Source of the DNA: Candidatus Heimdallarchaeota archaeon
GTDB lineage: Archaea; Asgardarchaeota; Heimdallarchaeia; JABLTI01
NCBI GenBank assembly: GCA_023128635.1
Contig: JAGMDP010000018.1
Location: forward strand, 1-20,251
Direction: 5' to 3'
DNA: 20,251 nt
Position 1 is the stretch's first letter; each line of letters opens with the position of its first letter. This document shows, one piece after another, positions 15,438 to 20,251 of the stretch. The notes beneath the pieces were generated by a model that saw nothing but the letters and a program-made list of their open reading frames with translations, made no database searches and was not told the DNA's origin. Both the position numbers and the translations under genes were made by a program.

Positions 15438-16574
15438 TCATTCTGTCTCTTTTACATATGCCTTGTCTACTGAATCATCTATTATTCTAATCCTATTCAT
15501 CCTACCCCATCGCTCTTTTTGAACAATACTTTTGTTTTCGAGTTCATTAAGATAATAAGACACCTTAGCTTTTGAGAATCCAGAAACAGAACATATTTTG
15601 CTTTGTGTAGTTACCCCATTTTCATTCTTAATAATTCGAATTATCTCTTTTTCTGGTTGTGATAATAACGTTTCAACAATTTCTTTTCTCTCAATATCTG
15701 TTCTTGTTTTTATTATAAAGAAGACTGTAAGGCCACCAGCGATTAATCCTGCGAAAAACGTTCCAATCATAGCAAACCACGCACCTTTGCCTGGTGGTAT
15801 AGGTATTGTTGATGTTTGGTAGACTTGAAATCTGACAATCCAAATCTGAATATCATTTTCTTCTATATTATAATAATCCCATTCAAACCTTTTACCATCA
15901 ACTGATGTATAATCAGCATCAGGTTCTAAAGCTGATTGATTATAAAGTTCATATTGAGCTGGTAATGTAATAATCAAAGTAAATTGTTCCATATCTTCAT
16001 CTTGTGTTAGTGTCCAATGAAACACAAATGCTTCAGCAACTTCAAAGCTTTGTAAAATAGCATCTTCTAGTAAATAGGTAATAGAATAAGAGTAGAATTG
16101 CTGGAACTCAAGAGGTTCTCGAATCGTAATATTTAGTATATGTATGAATTCATTTATGATCCACTCATAATACAGCTCACCATCTCCATCAGAAACAGTA
16201 ATTGAGGATAACCTGCTCTCTGTTAATGCTGTTGTAATATCTAAAATATTAATAATATTAATTATTGAGTTGTTCCCAATATTTTGATAAGTGTAATGTG
16301 CTGAGACTTGAGCATCTTTTCCGTTAGGTAGAATATCAAGATAGATTTCAAAAATTAGTCTTGACAAATTTGTATTGAAGTATTGAGCTGAAATTTCCTC
16401 AGATATTATTCTTGATAAAGCACAATTCTGATCTTTAAGTGAAATCTCTGATTTGTTTACTTGGCTTTCATTTGGTAAACTACCTGTTACAGTAATTATT
16501 GCTAACAGTAACAAATTTATGAACAAGAAGGAAGTTTTCAGGAATATTGATGATTTTCTATACAATACTCTCAA
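15438..16574 (-). CDS. Membrane-spanning one-component regulator: extracellular sensor plus cytoplasmic winged helix
   Basis: A 378-residue protein with a signal anchor (about 12-32), an extracytoplasmic beta-rich domain (33-262) with several N-x-S/T sites, one membrane helix (266-288, WFAMIGTFFAGLIAGGLTVFFII), a charged linker and a C-terminal winged helix-turn-helix (about 297-365). In the last, EIIRIIKNENGVTTQSKI leads to SGFSKAKVSYYLNELENKSIV, the recognition helix, and a wing ERWGRMNRIRI. This MarR/IclR-like fold binds DNA. The design implies that an external signal is passed through one helix to DNA. TTG 16574 is the start: it overlaps the TGA of the upstream gene and has AAGGAGG eight bases ahead. 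Its target is probably the operators at 17610-17920 (inference). Confidence 0.8.
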   Translation of the reverse strand: MRVLYRKSSIFLKTSFLFINLLLLAIITVTGSLPNESQVNKSEISLKDQNCALSRIISEEISAQYFNTNLSRLIFEIYLDILPNGKDAQVSAHYTYQNIGNNSIINIINILDITTALTESRLSSITVSDGDGELYYEWIINEFIHILNITIREPLEFQQFYSYSITYLLEDAILQSFEVAEAFVFHWTLTQDEDMEQFTLIITLPAQYELYNQSALEPDADYTSVDGKRFEWDYYNIEENDIQIWIVRFQVYQTSTIPIPPGKGAWFAMIGTFFAGLIAGGLTVFFIIKTRTDIERKEIVETLLSQPEKEIIRIIKNENGVTTQSKICSVSGFSKAKVSYYLNELENKSIVQKERWGRMNRIRIIDDSVDKAYVKETE

Positions 16575-17521
16575 TTGTATTTCCTCCTTCTTCTGCCAAA
16601 AGATCGAATGATAATAACAATCGATGTTATTCCGAAAGCAAATAATCCAAATGATGATAATGAACCTAGATTTGTTTGCTCAATTCCTATGCTACAGATA
16701 AAACTGAAAATGATTTGATTTACATCTGCGACATAAGGTACTGATATCCAAAAATCAGCGGGTTCAGAGACTTTTTCTGCTACATTATATTGTGCGAAGA
16801 AAAATACCGTATATCTAATTTCTTCTCCTGTGGTTTTTATCATGACAATTTCAGATTTTAATCTTACTTCAAATTTAAAACTATTTAAGAGAATTCTTGC
16901 AGCATACTCTTCCGTTGTAATATCAACAAAAGGACCTAATCTTAGATAATCCTCATTTTGCTCCATATACGTTTGTAAATTTAACGCAAGTCCTCTAGTT
17001 TCAGGAGTATAACTCCAATTATGGACTTGAAATTCCAGATACGCATTATATAATGCTTTTACATCTGTGTCTCTTATGGTTTGATTTTGATTAAACACAC
17101 TTAATGAAAAATCAAGTGTGGTATTTTTATCTAGATGAGTTCTAGTGAGGTTAACACATGTTTTGTTAATATCTGAAGAACCAATAGAATTCCATGTTAA
17201 TTTGTCAAGTGAATAACCTTTTCCGGAAAGATGATTTAATGAATTGAGGTATTGAGTGGGACTTGTATATTCAGAGATGTAATTGATTTTTAGCGTAATC
17301 TCCCCAAAATTCTCTGCATCAAAAATCATTTCAGGACCTATATCTTTAGGAACAACAACATTGTATTCATTACCAGCATAAATTATGAATCGATCTTCTT
17401 CTTCAACTAAATTTGCTTGTGAAGAAACATTCCTTGTTGATTGTTTAAAGGAACTGAATACAATTAAACAAAAAATGAGAAGAAATGCTATTTTATCTCT
17501 AAAGTTCTTGGCCATTATCAC
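16571..17521 (-). CDS. Secreted, membrane-anchored protein, partner of the one-component regulator
   Basis: I do not recognise the family. A 316-residue protein with an N-terminal signal peptide (FRDKIAFLLIFCLIVFSSF), an extracellular beta-rich part with many N-x-S/T sites, and a C-terminal membrane helix (about 285-308, FGLFAFGITSIVIIIRSF) followed by RRRRKYN. Both ends suggest a type I surface protein. It overlaps the regulator gene by four bases (TTGA), so the two are translated together and may form a sensing complex. Start: GTG 17521 or ATG 17515; the second has no further ribosome site and may be nearly leaderless, with a TATTTAATAA candidate near 17557-17566. First gene of the operon. 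Confidence 0.7.
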   Translation of the reverse strand: MIMAKNFRDKIAFLLIFCLIVFSSFKQSTRNVSSQANLVEEEDRFIIYAGNEYNVVVPKDIGPEMIFDAENFGEITLKINYISEYTSPTQYLNSLNHLSGKGYSLDKLTWNSIGSSDINKTCVNLTRTHLDKNTTLDFSLSVFNQNQTIRDTDVKALYNAYLEFQVHNWSYTPETRGLALNLQTYMEQNEDYLRLGPFVDITTEEYAARILLNSFKFEVRLKSEIVMIKTTGEEIRYTVFFFAQYNVAEKVSEPADFWISVPYVADVNQIIFSFICSIGIEQTNLGSLSSFGLFAFGITSIVIIIRSFGRRRRKYN

Positions 17522-17609
17522 TCAACTAAGAAACTTGGTTTGTGGACATAGTTTGATGATTATTAAATAACTCAATAAGACTTCTACATTAAAAAACTAT
17601 TCGATAATC

Positions 17610-17641
17610 GTTCAGCTATTTCTGAACAGTTCGCGAACTGT
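17610..17641 (+). promoter_or_regulatory. Operator A
   Basis: GTTCAG (17610-17615), six bases, CTGAAC (17622-17627), then the perfect 16-base palindrome ACAGTTCGCGAACTGT (17626-17641). Half-sites GAAC-A/T-GT lie 11 bases apart. It sits about 90 bases upstream of the membrane-regulator operon and about 30-60 bases upstream of the TATA box of unit A, a position suited to an activator of unit A and perhaps an autoregulator of the operon. Confidence 0.7.
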
Positions 17642-17644
17642 ATC

Positions 17645-17680
17645 TTAGGAGATTTTAACTTAAGTTATACTATATATTAT
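17645..17680 (+). promoter_or_regulatory. Promoter A (AGGAGA block and TATA box)
   Basis: TTAGGAGATTTTAA (17645-17658) is shared with unit B. ACTATATATTAT (17669-17680) is the TATA box; transcription would start near 17700. Confidence 0.55.
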
Positions 17681-17747
17681 AGTGATACAAAGAAGTTTTG
17701 CCTTCTTGATCTATCAAAACAGTGATCAAATCTATTATAAAGATAAT

Positions 17748-17834
17748 ATGGAGGATCAAATTGGTGGTTTTGGGGAAAACCACCTTTTCCCCATGTTTCA
17801 TCATTTTTTATTCAAAAGCAAATTAATTGATTAA
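17748..17834 (+). other. Possible small ORF of unit A, 28 codons
   Basis: ATG 17748 opens MEDQIGGFGENHLFPMFHHF and stops at 17834. It has no ribosome site. A second frame, TTG 17761 to 17826 (21 codons, MVVLGKTTFSPCFIIFYSKA), has GGAGG six bases upstream (17750-17754) and is the better-placed start. Either could be a leader peptide; equally the transcript may be noncoding. Unit B has an ORF of 29 codons at a similar place. Confidence 0.25.
17763..17792 (+). terminator. Two mutually exclusive hairpins
   Basis: GGTGGTTTT (17763-17771) pairs perfectly with AAAACCACC (17776-17784) over GGGG. Alternatively GGGGAAAA (17772-17779) pairs perfectly with TTTTCCCC (17785-17792) over CCACC. The AAAA at 17776-17779 belongs to both, so only one can form at a time. 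This resembles an attenuator or a switch; it may also just end the short transcript. Confidence 0.55.
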
Positions 17835-17885
17835 ATTTATTTAAATCCTGAAGTGGAAATTTTTTGTTGAAAAAGAGGGGATATA

Positions 17886-17920
17886 GTTCAGCTTTCTTCT
17901 GAACAGTTCGATGAACAGTT
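17886..17920 (+). promoter_or_regulatory. Operator B
   Basis: GTTCAG (17886-17891), seven bases, CTGAACAGTTCG (17899-17910), then a second GAACAGTT (17913-17920) 12 bases after the first. It matches operator A closely, including the GTTCAG/CTGAAC arms, but the last half-site is a direct rather than inverted repeat. Confidence 0.65.
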
Positions 17921-17922
17921 AG

Positions 17923-17959
17923 TAAGGAGAATTTAATAAATTCAGAGACTATATATATT
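17923..17959 (+). promoter_or_regulatory. Promoter B (AGGAGA block and TATA box)
   Basis: TAAGGAGAATTTAA (17923-17936) and ACTATATATATT (17948-17959) repeat the layout of promoter A. The distance from GTTCAG to the TATA box is 62 bases here and 59 in unit A. Confidence 0.5.
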
Positions 17960-18012
17960 TGTTATTTAGGAACCGTTTAAGAAATTTTAGCCGATAAAAA
18001 CCATAAATAAAA

Positions 18013-18102
18013 ATGAAGGATCCTAAATCCCTCTTGATTAATAGTAAATCCACCGGGGAATTTCTTCTCTTTTTCCCCGGTAACAATTTACTATTCGGAT
18101 AA
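18013..18102 (+). other. Possible small ORF of unit B, 29 codons
   Basis: ATG 18013 opens MKDPKSLLINSKSTGEFLLF and ends with TAA at 18100-18102. No ribosome site precedes it, and most of the frame is taken up by the hairpin at 18040-18095. The start context ATGAAGGATC resembles ATGGAGGATC of unit A. Whether it is translated is open. Confidence 0.22.
18040..18095. terminator. Long stem-loop in unit B
   Basis: AATAGTAAAT (18040-18049) pairs with ATTTACTATT (18086-18095), and ACCGGGGAA (18052-18060) pairs with TTCCCCGGT (18073-18081): 19 base pairs with a 2x4 internal loop and a 12-base pyrimidine-rich loop. It also lies 29 bases past the stop of the minus-strand membrane-protein gene and may end that transcript. 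In unit B it takes the place of the GGGGAAAA/TTTTCCCC hairpin of unit A. Confidence 0.6.
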
Positions 18103-18123
18103 TTTCAACCAATTCTAATCTAG

Positions 18124-18792
18124 TTACTCTTCTATACTCTTTTCTGTGATAGCTATTTCATCTGTTTCAAGTCCTCTTTCCCTTCTACTCTGGCGTAATT
18201 CAGCAATCATAGCTTCATCACTATCTCGAGGTATTGAACTATCGCCATACTTATTGTATAATACTCGTACACGAGCCATAGTAAAAGCAATAGCTATCTG
18301 AATTGCAATGAAGATTGCTGGGATCCCGAAGAGAAGGACAGTAATTACTAGTGTTTCAGGATATGCTAGAAATTTCTGAATCAAAATTACGCACAATAAT
18401 GAAATAAAAACAGAGGAAGTAGCATTAATAGCACTAACTGCCAAGGCTTCTTTTTTATTTTCTACAAAATAAGATATTGCTAATCCTATGGTAGGACAAA
18501 TAATGAACACTCCAAAATCATACATCCCTCTACCTTCACTATCTTTTAACACAAATGCGAAGAGTAGTAAAGCTGTTAATTGAATAACAGAAAAAACAAC
18601 TGTTAAAATGATAAATCGTTTCTTATTAGGAATATACTTTTGCTCTTTCCAAGATGCTTTTCTTGCAGTTTCTTTAGCTTCTTCATCTTTCAAAATATCT
18701 TCTTCTATTTCTTCATTTTGTTCTAGTGCGAGGTCAGTTTCAGACAAAGCTATGATCCACCAATCTTTTCTATAATTTAATCTGCCACACAT
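18124..18792 (-). CDS. Membrane protein with four helices, function unknown
   Basis: I do not recognise the family. The hydrophilic, acidic N-terminal part (about 16-58) is followed by four hydrophobic helices at about 59-81, 89-109, 115-141 and 144-173, and a charged C-terminal tail (174-222); with an even number of helices both ends would be cytoplasmic. The longest frame starts at ATG 18792, but that ATG lies inside the TATA-like ACTATTATAT (18800-18791). TTG 18747 gives SETDLALEQNEEIEE as the N-terminus after the initiator and has GGTGG nine bases upstream, so I prefer it (207 residues). The gene is divergent from the HAD gene. Confidence 0.65.
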   Translation of the reverse strand: MCGRLNYRKDWWIIALSETDLALEQNEEIEEDILKDEEAKETARKASWKEQKYIPNKKRFIILTVVFSVIQLTALLLFAFVLKDSEGRGMYDFGVFIICPTIGLAISYFVENKKEALAVSAINATSSVFISLLCVILIQKFLAYPETLVITVLLFGIPAIFIAIQIAIAFTMARVRVLYNKYGDSSIPRDSDEAMIAELRQSRRERGLETDEIAITEKSIEE

Positions 18793-18874
18793 ATAATAGT
18801 TTTATTTGAGTTATGTGATTTGTATAATTGAGGGATAAATCTAAATTTAAGAAGAAAATATTCCATCTATTGGT

Positions 18875-19552
18875 TTGATTGAAATGCTACTAATTGATGA
18901 TTGTATAAAGAAGTGGGGAATCAAATACATTATCTTTGATCTTGATGGTACCTTAGTTGATACTCTTGATAAGCACATTCTTGCATTCGTAAAGTTATTT
19001 CAAGAAAATAATCTGTCAATCTCAGAAGAACGAATAAGTGAGAATATGGGAAGAACACCGAAGGATACATTGCTTACATTAATTCCTGAACTCAAAACAA
19101 ATGAAAATAAACTTATCACTTTAGCTAATCGTAAAGAAGAGATATTGACAACATTACTAGAAAATATTCCTTTGTTCAATGGAGCAAAGGAAATACTCGA
19201 TTATCTAAAGAAGATTGATCTTCCATTAGCTTTAGCTTCATCCACTCCTAAATTTAATGTGCAGAAGATGCTAATCTCAGCTGGAATAAATGAATATTTC
19301 AATGTAATTATCACAGGAGAAGATATTTCCGTTGGAAAACCAAACCCCGAAGTATTTCTGAAAGCAGCAAATAAAGGTCACTTCTCCGAAAACGAATGTA
19401 TGATTATCGGTGATTCCCCACATGATGTACATGCAGCAAAAAATGCTATGATGAAAATTATTGCAGTGAATACCGGTACCCATAGTTATGAAGAAATTCA
19501 AGAATCAAAAGCAGATTTGATTGTAAAAACACTAAGAGACTTATTAGCATAA
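18875..19552 (+). CDS. HAD-superfamily phosphatase (phosphoglycolate phosphatase/beta-phosphoglucomutase-like)
   Basis: Haloacid-dehalogenase-fold hydrolase with an Mg-dependent aspartyl-phosphate mechanism. Motif I is FDLDGTLVDT (nucleophile D22, acid D24), motif II LASSTPK (S122/S123), motif III GKPNPEVFLKAA (K155) and motif IV IIGDSPHDVHAAKNA (D180, D184). The helical cap after motif I (about 30-100) marks subclass I, as in phosphoglycolate phosphatase, beta-phosphoglucomutase and sugar phosphatases; the substrate is not readable. The N-terminal extension before motif I is about 15 residues longer than usual. The start is TTG 18875 or ATG 18884; CTAAATTTAAG near 18841 is the TATA candidate, making the transcript almost leaderless. 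Confidence 0.87.
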   Translation: MIEMLLIDDCIKKWGIKYIIFDLDGTLVDTLDKHILAFVKLFQENNLSISEERISENMGRTPKDTLLTLIPELKTNENKLITLANRKEEILTTLLENIPLFNGAKEILDYLKKIDLPLALASSTPKFNVQKMLISAGINEYFNVIITGEDISVGKPNPEVFLKAANKGHFSENECMIIGDSPHDVHAAKNAMMKIIAVNTGTHSYEEIQESKADLIVKTLRDLLA

Positions 19553-19618
19553 AATAAAAACTTGAAATAAAAAATAAGTAAAATCAATGAATTTGTAACT
19601 TTAGAAACAGTAAAAAGT

Positions 19619-19655
19619 CTTATATAATATTTAACTTCAACAGATATATAATATT
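19619..19655 (+). promoter_or_regulatory. TATA elements ahead of the membrane microprotein
   Basis: CTTATATAATAT near 19619 and AGATATATAATATT near 19642 are both TATA-like. The first fits a start of transcription near 19645 and a leader of about 28 bases containing the GGTGA ribosome site. Confidence 0.45.
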
Positions 19656-19672
19656 AATATTGGTGAACAACA

Positions 19673-19834
19673 ATGTCTGATCGATTAGGATTTGGTTGGC
19701 AATTCTTAGGCGTAATATTATGTGGATTTGTTTTTGCAATTCCAATCGCTATAGCTTACTATATTGCAAAGGCTATACAAGGTAGAGTTGAGAAGCGAAA
19801 AGAGAAGGTTGTTGAAGAGCATACAGTTATCTGA
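19673..19834 (+). CDS. Single-helix membrane microprotein, 53 residues
   Basis: The ORF starts MSDRLGFGWQFLGVILCGFV. One membrane helix covers about residues 10-33 and is followed by a charged tail (about 37-50, GRVEKRKEKVVEEH). The positive residues after the helix place the tail in the cytoplasm. GGTGA at 19662-19666, six bases before the ATG, and TATA elements upstream support a real gene. Function unknown; such proteins often modulate larger membrane complexes. It is convergent with the next gene, with an AT-rich gap of 79 bases. Confidence 0.72.
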   Translation: MSDRLGFGWQFLGVILCGFVFAIPIAIAYYIAKAIQGRVEKRKEKVVEEHTVI

Positions 19835-19913
19835 ATTCCTCTTCCCATTTTTCTTATTTTATCTAATTAAAATTATTTTATTTTTATAATTAAATTAATT
19901 TGAGCAATATATT

Positions 19914-20251
19914 TCAGTTTTCTTCATTTTCAAAGAATTTGCTTAGTTTCATTTGTTTTGTTTGAGTCTTCTTTTCATTTTCTTTTTCTGATTCTAAATC
20001 ATCTGAAATTTGTCCAGTTACCGCATCTTCAGAAATCCGTTTGAAGATTTCATCAATTGGTTCAGTCGTTAATTTGTTCTTAATCTCTTGCAAAGTAACT
20101 TTTAAACCAAACCCCTCTGATGCACGCAAAATTTCTGCAAGATAATGCTCGCGATCAATTTCTGTGGCATATTTAGGATGTTTAGCACGATCACTGAGAA
20201 TACCTTTCCCTGGAGTTATTACCCATTGAAATTTATCAAAATCCTTCCAAG
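19914..20251 (-). CDS. C-terminal end of a PCNA-binding protein, perhaps a family B DNA polymerase (cut by window edge)
   Basis: The frame is open from the right edge to TGA at 19916-19914, so 112 codons of a longer gene are seen. The segment WVITPGKGILSDRAKHP followed by EIDREHYLAEILRASEGFG resembles the thumb/C-terminal region of archaeal family B DNA polymerases, though the usual ENQILPA block is not matched, so this is tentative. After a charged linker, QMKLSKFF close to the end is a canonical PIP box (Q-x-x-L-x-x-F-F), the motif with which replication and repair proteins bind the PCNA sliding clamp. A start at TTG 20129 inside the frame is not needed. Confidence 0.6.
   Translation of the reverse strand, partial: WKDFDKFQWVITPGKGILSDRAKHPKYATEIDREHYLAEILRASEGFGLKVTLQEIKNKLTTEPIDEIFKRISEDAVTGQISDDLESEKENEKKTQTKQMKLSKFFENEEN

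Larger units (their letters stand above)
17522..18123. other. 602-base stretch without an ordinary gene, built of two similar regulatory units
   Basis: No ORF above 30 codons is convincing. Unit A (about 17610-17834) and unit B (about 17886-18102) each have, in order, an operator with GTTCAG/CTGAAC arms, an AGGAGA-TTTAA block, an ACTATATAT TATA box, a short possible transcript and a hairpin containing GGGGAA and TTCCCC. Equivalent elements lie about 276-280 bases apart. The remaining part (17522-17600) holds the promoter of the minus-strand operon. Confidence 0.6.

Noticed and set aside
17689..17992. Extended match between units A and B after the TATA box (AAGAAGTTTTGCC versus AAGAAATTTTAGCC)
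   Set aside because: The distance from the TATA box differs by about ten bases, so this similarity may be chance and I do not count it in the repeat.
17600..18102. CRISPR array
   Set aside because: Only two repeat units exist, about 276 bases apart, with promoter-like content between them and no cas genes nearby.
17600..18102. Insertion sequence ends or a transposon remnant
   Set aside because: The repeats are in direct order, have no transposase fragment between them and no target-site duplication that I can see.
19914..20129. Complete 71-codon gene starting at TTG 20129
   Set aside because: The frame stays open to the right edge and the upstream residues look like protein, so this is the end of a longer gene.

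Overview
This AT-rich window looks like part of an archaeal chromosome, most probably from an Asgard archaeon. The archaeal signs are a TATA-binding protein, TATA-box-like sequences ahead of many genes, a beta-RFAP synthase (tetrahydromethanopterin pathway), an RNA-free RNase P (HARP/UPF0278) and a short ribbon-helix-helix regulator. The Asgard sign is a two-domain gelsolin-like protein, supported by a longin/roadblock-like protein. I cannot tell which Asgard lineage from the sequence alone. TTG and GTG starts are common.

Layout. 1-1649 (-): N-terminal two thirds of an unusual isoleucyl-tRNA synthetase, cut by the left edge. 2034-2609 (+): TBP, whose upstream region carries four copies of one TATA-like octamer. 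2782-3465 (-): two-domain gelsolin. 3634-4647 (+): beta-RFAP synthase, converging on a YbjN/CesT-like small protein (4676-5125, -) through a shared hairpin. 5364-5537 (+): zinc-ribbon microprotein. 8104 down to 5534 (-): a probable operon HARP - PspC-domain protein - HIT protein - EamA transporter. 8272-9819 (+): fucose/arabinose isomerase-like enzyme. 9867-10013 (-): ribbon-helix-helix regulator with inverted repeats in its leader. 10220-11892 (-): TPR/coiled-coil protein and longin-like protein. 11990-17521 (-): a cell-surface block with a 1120-residue surface protein (propeller-like part, ten calcium loops, membrane anchor), a membrane-spanning sensor whose cytoplasmic end is a winged helix, and a secreted partner whose gene overlaps the sensor gene. 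17522-18123: a 600-base stretch without an ordinary gene. 18124-18792 (-): four-helix membrane protein. 18875-19552 (+): HAD phosphatase. 19673-19834 (+): single-helix microprotein. 19914-20251 (-): C-terminal end of a protein with a PCNA-binding motif.

The most interesting part is 17600-18102. Two similar units about 276 bases apart each hold the same operator (GTTCAG, 6-7 bases, CTGAACAGTTCG, then a second GAAC half-site), a shared TAGGAGA/AAGGAGA-TTTAA block, a TATA box and, further on, a G/C-rich hairpin containing GGGGAA and TTCCCC. They lie directly upstream of, and divergent from, the operon of the membrane-bound winged-helix regulator. My working model is that this regulator senses something outside the cell and acts on these two promoters, which make short transcripts (small RNAs or peptides of about 20-30 residues). 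The repeats are visible in the sequence; the regulatory link is inference.
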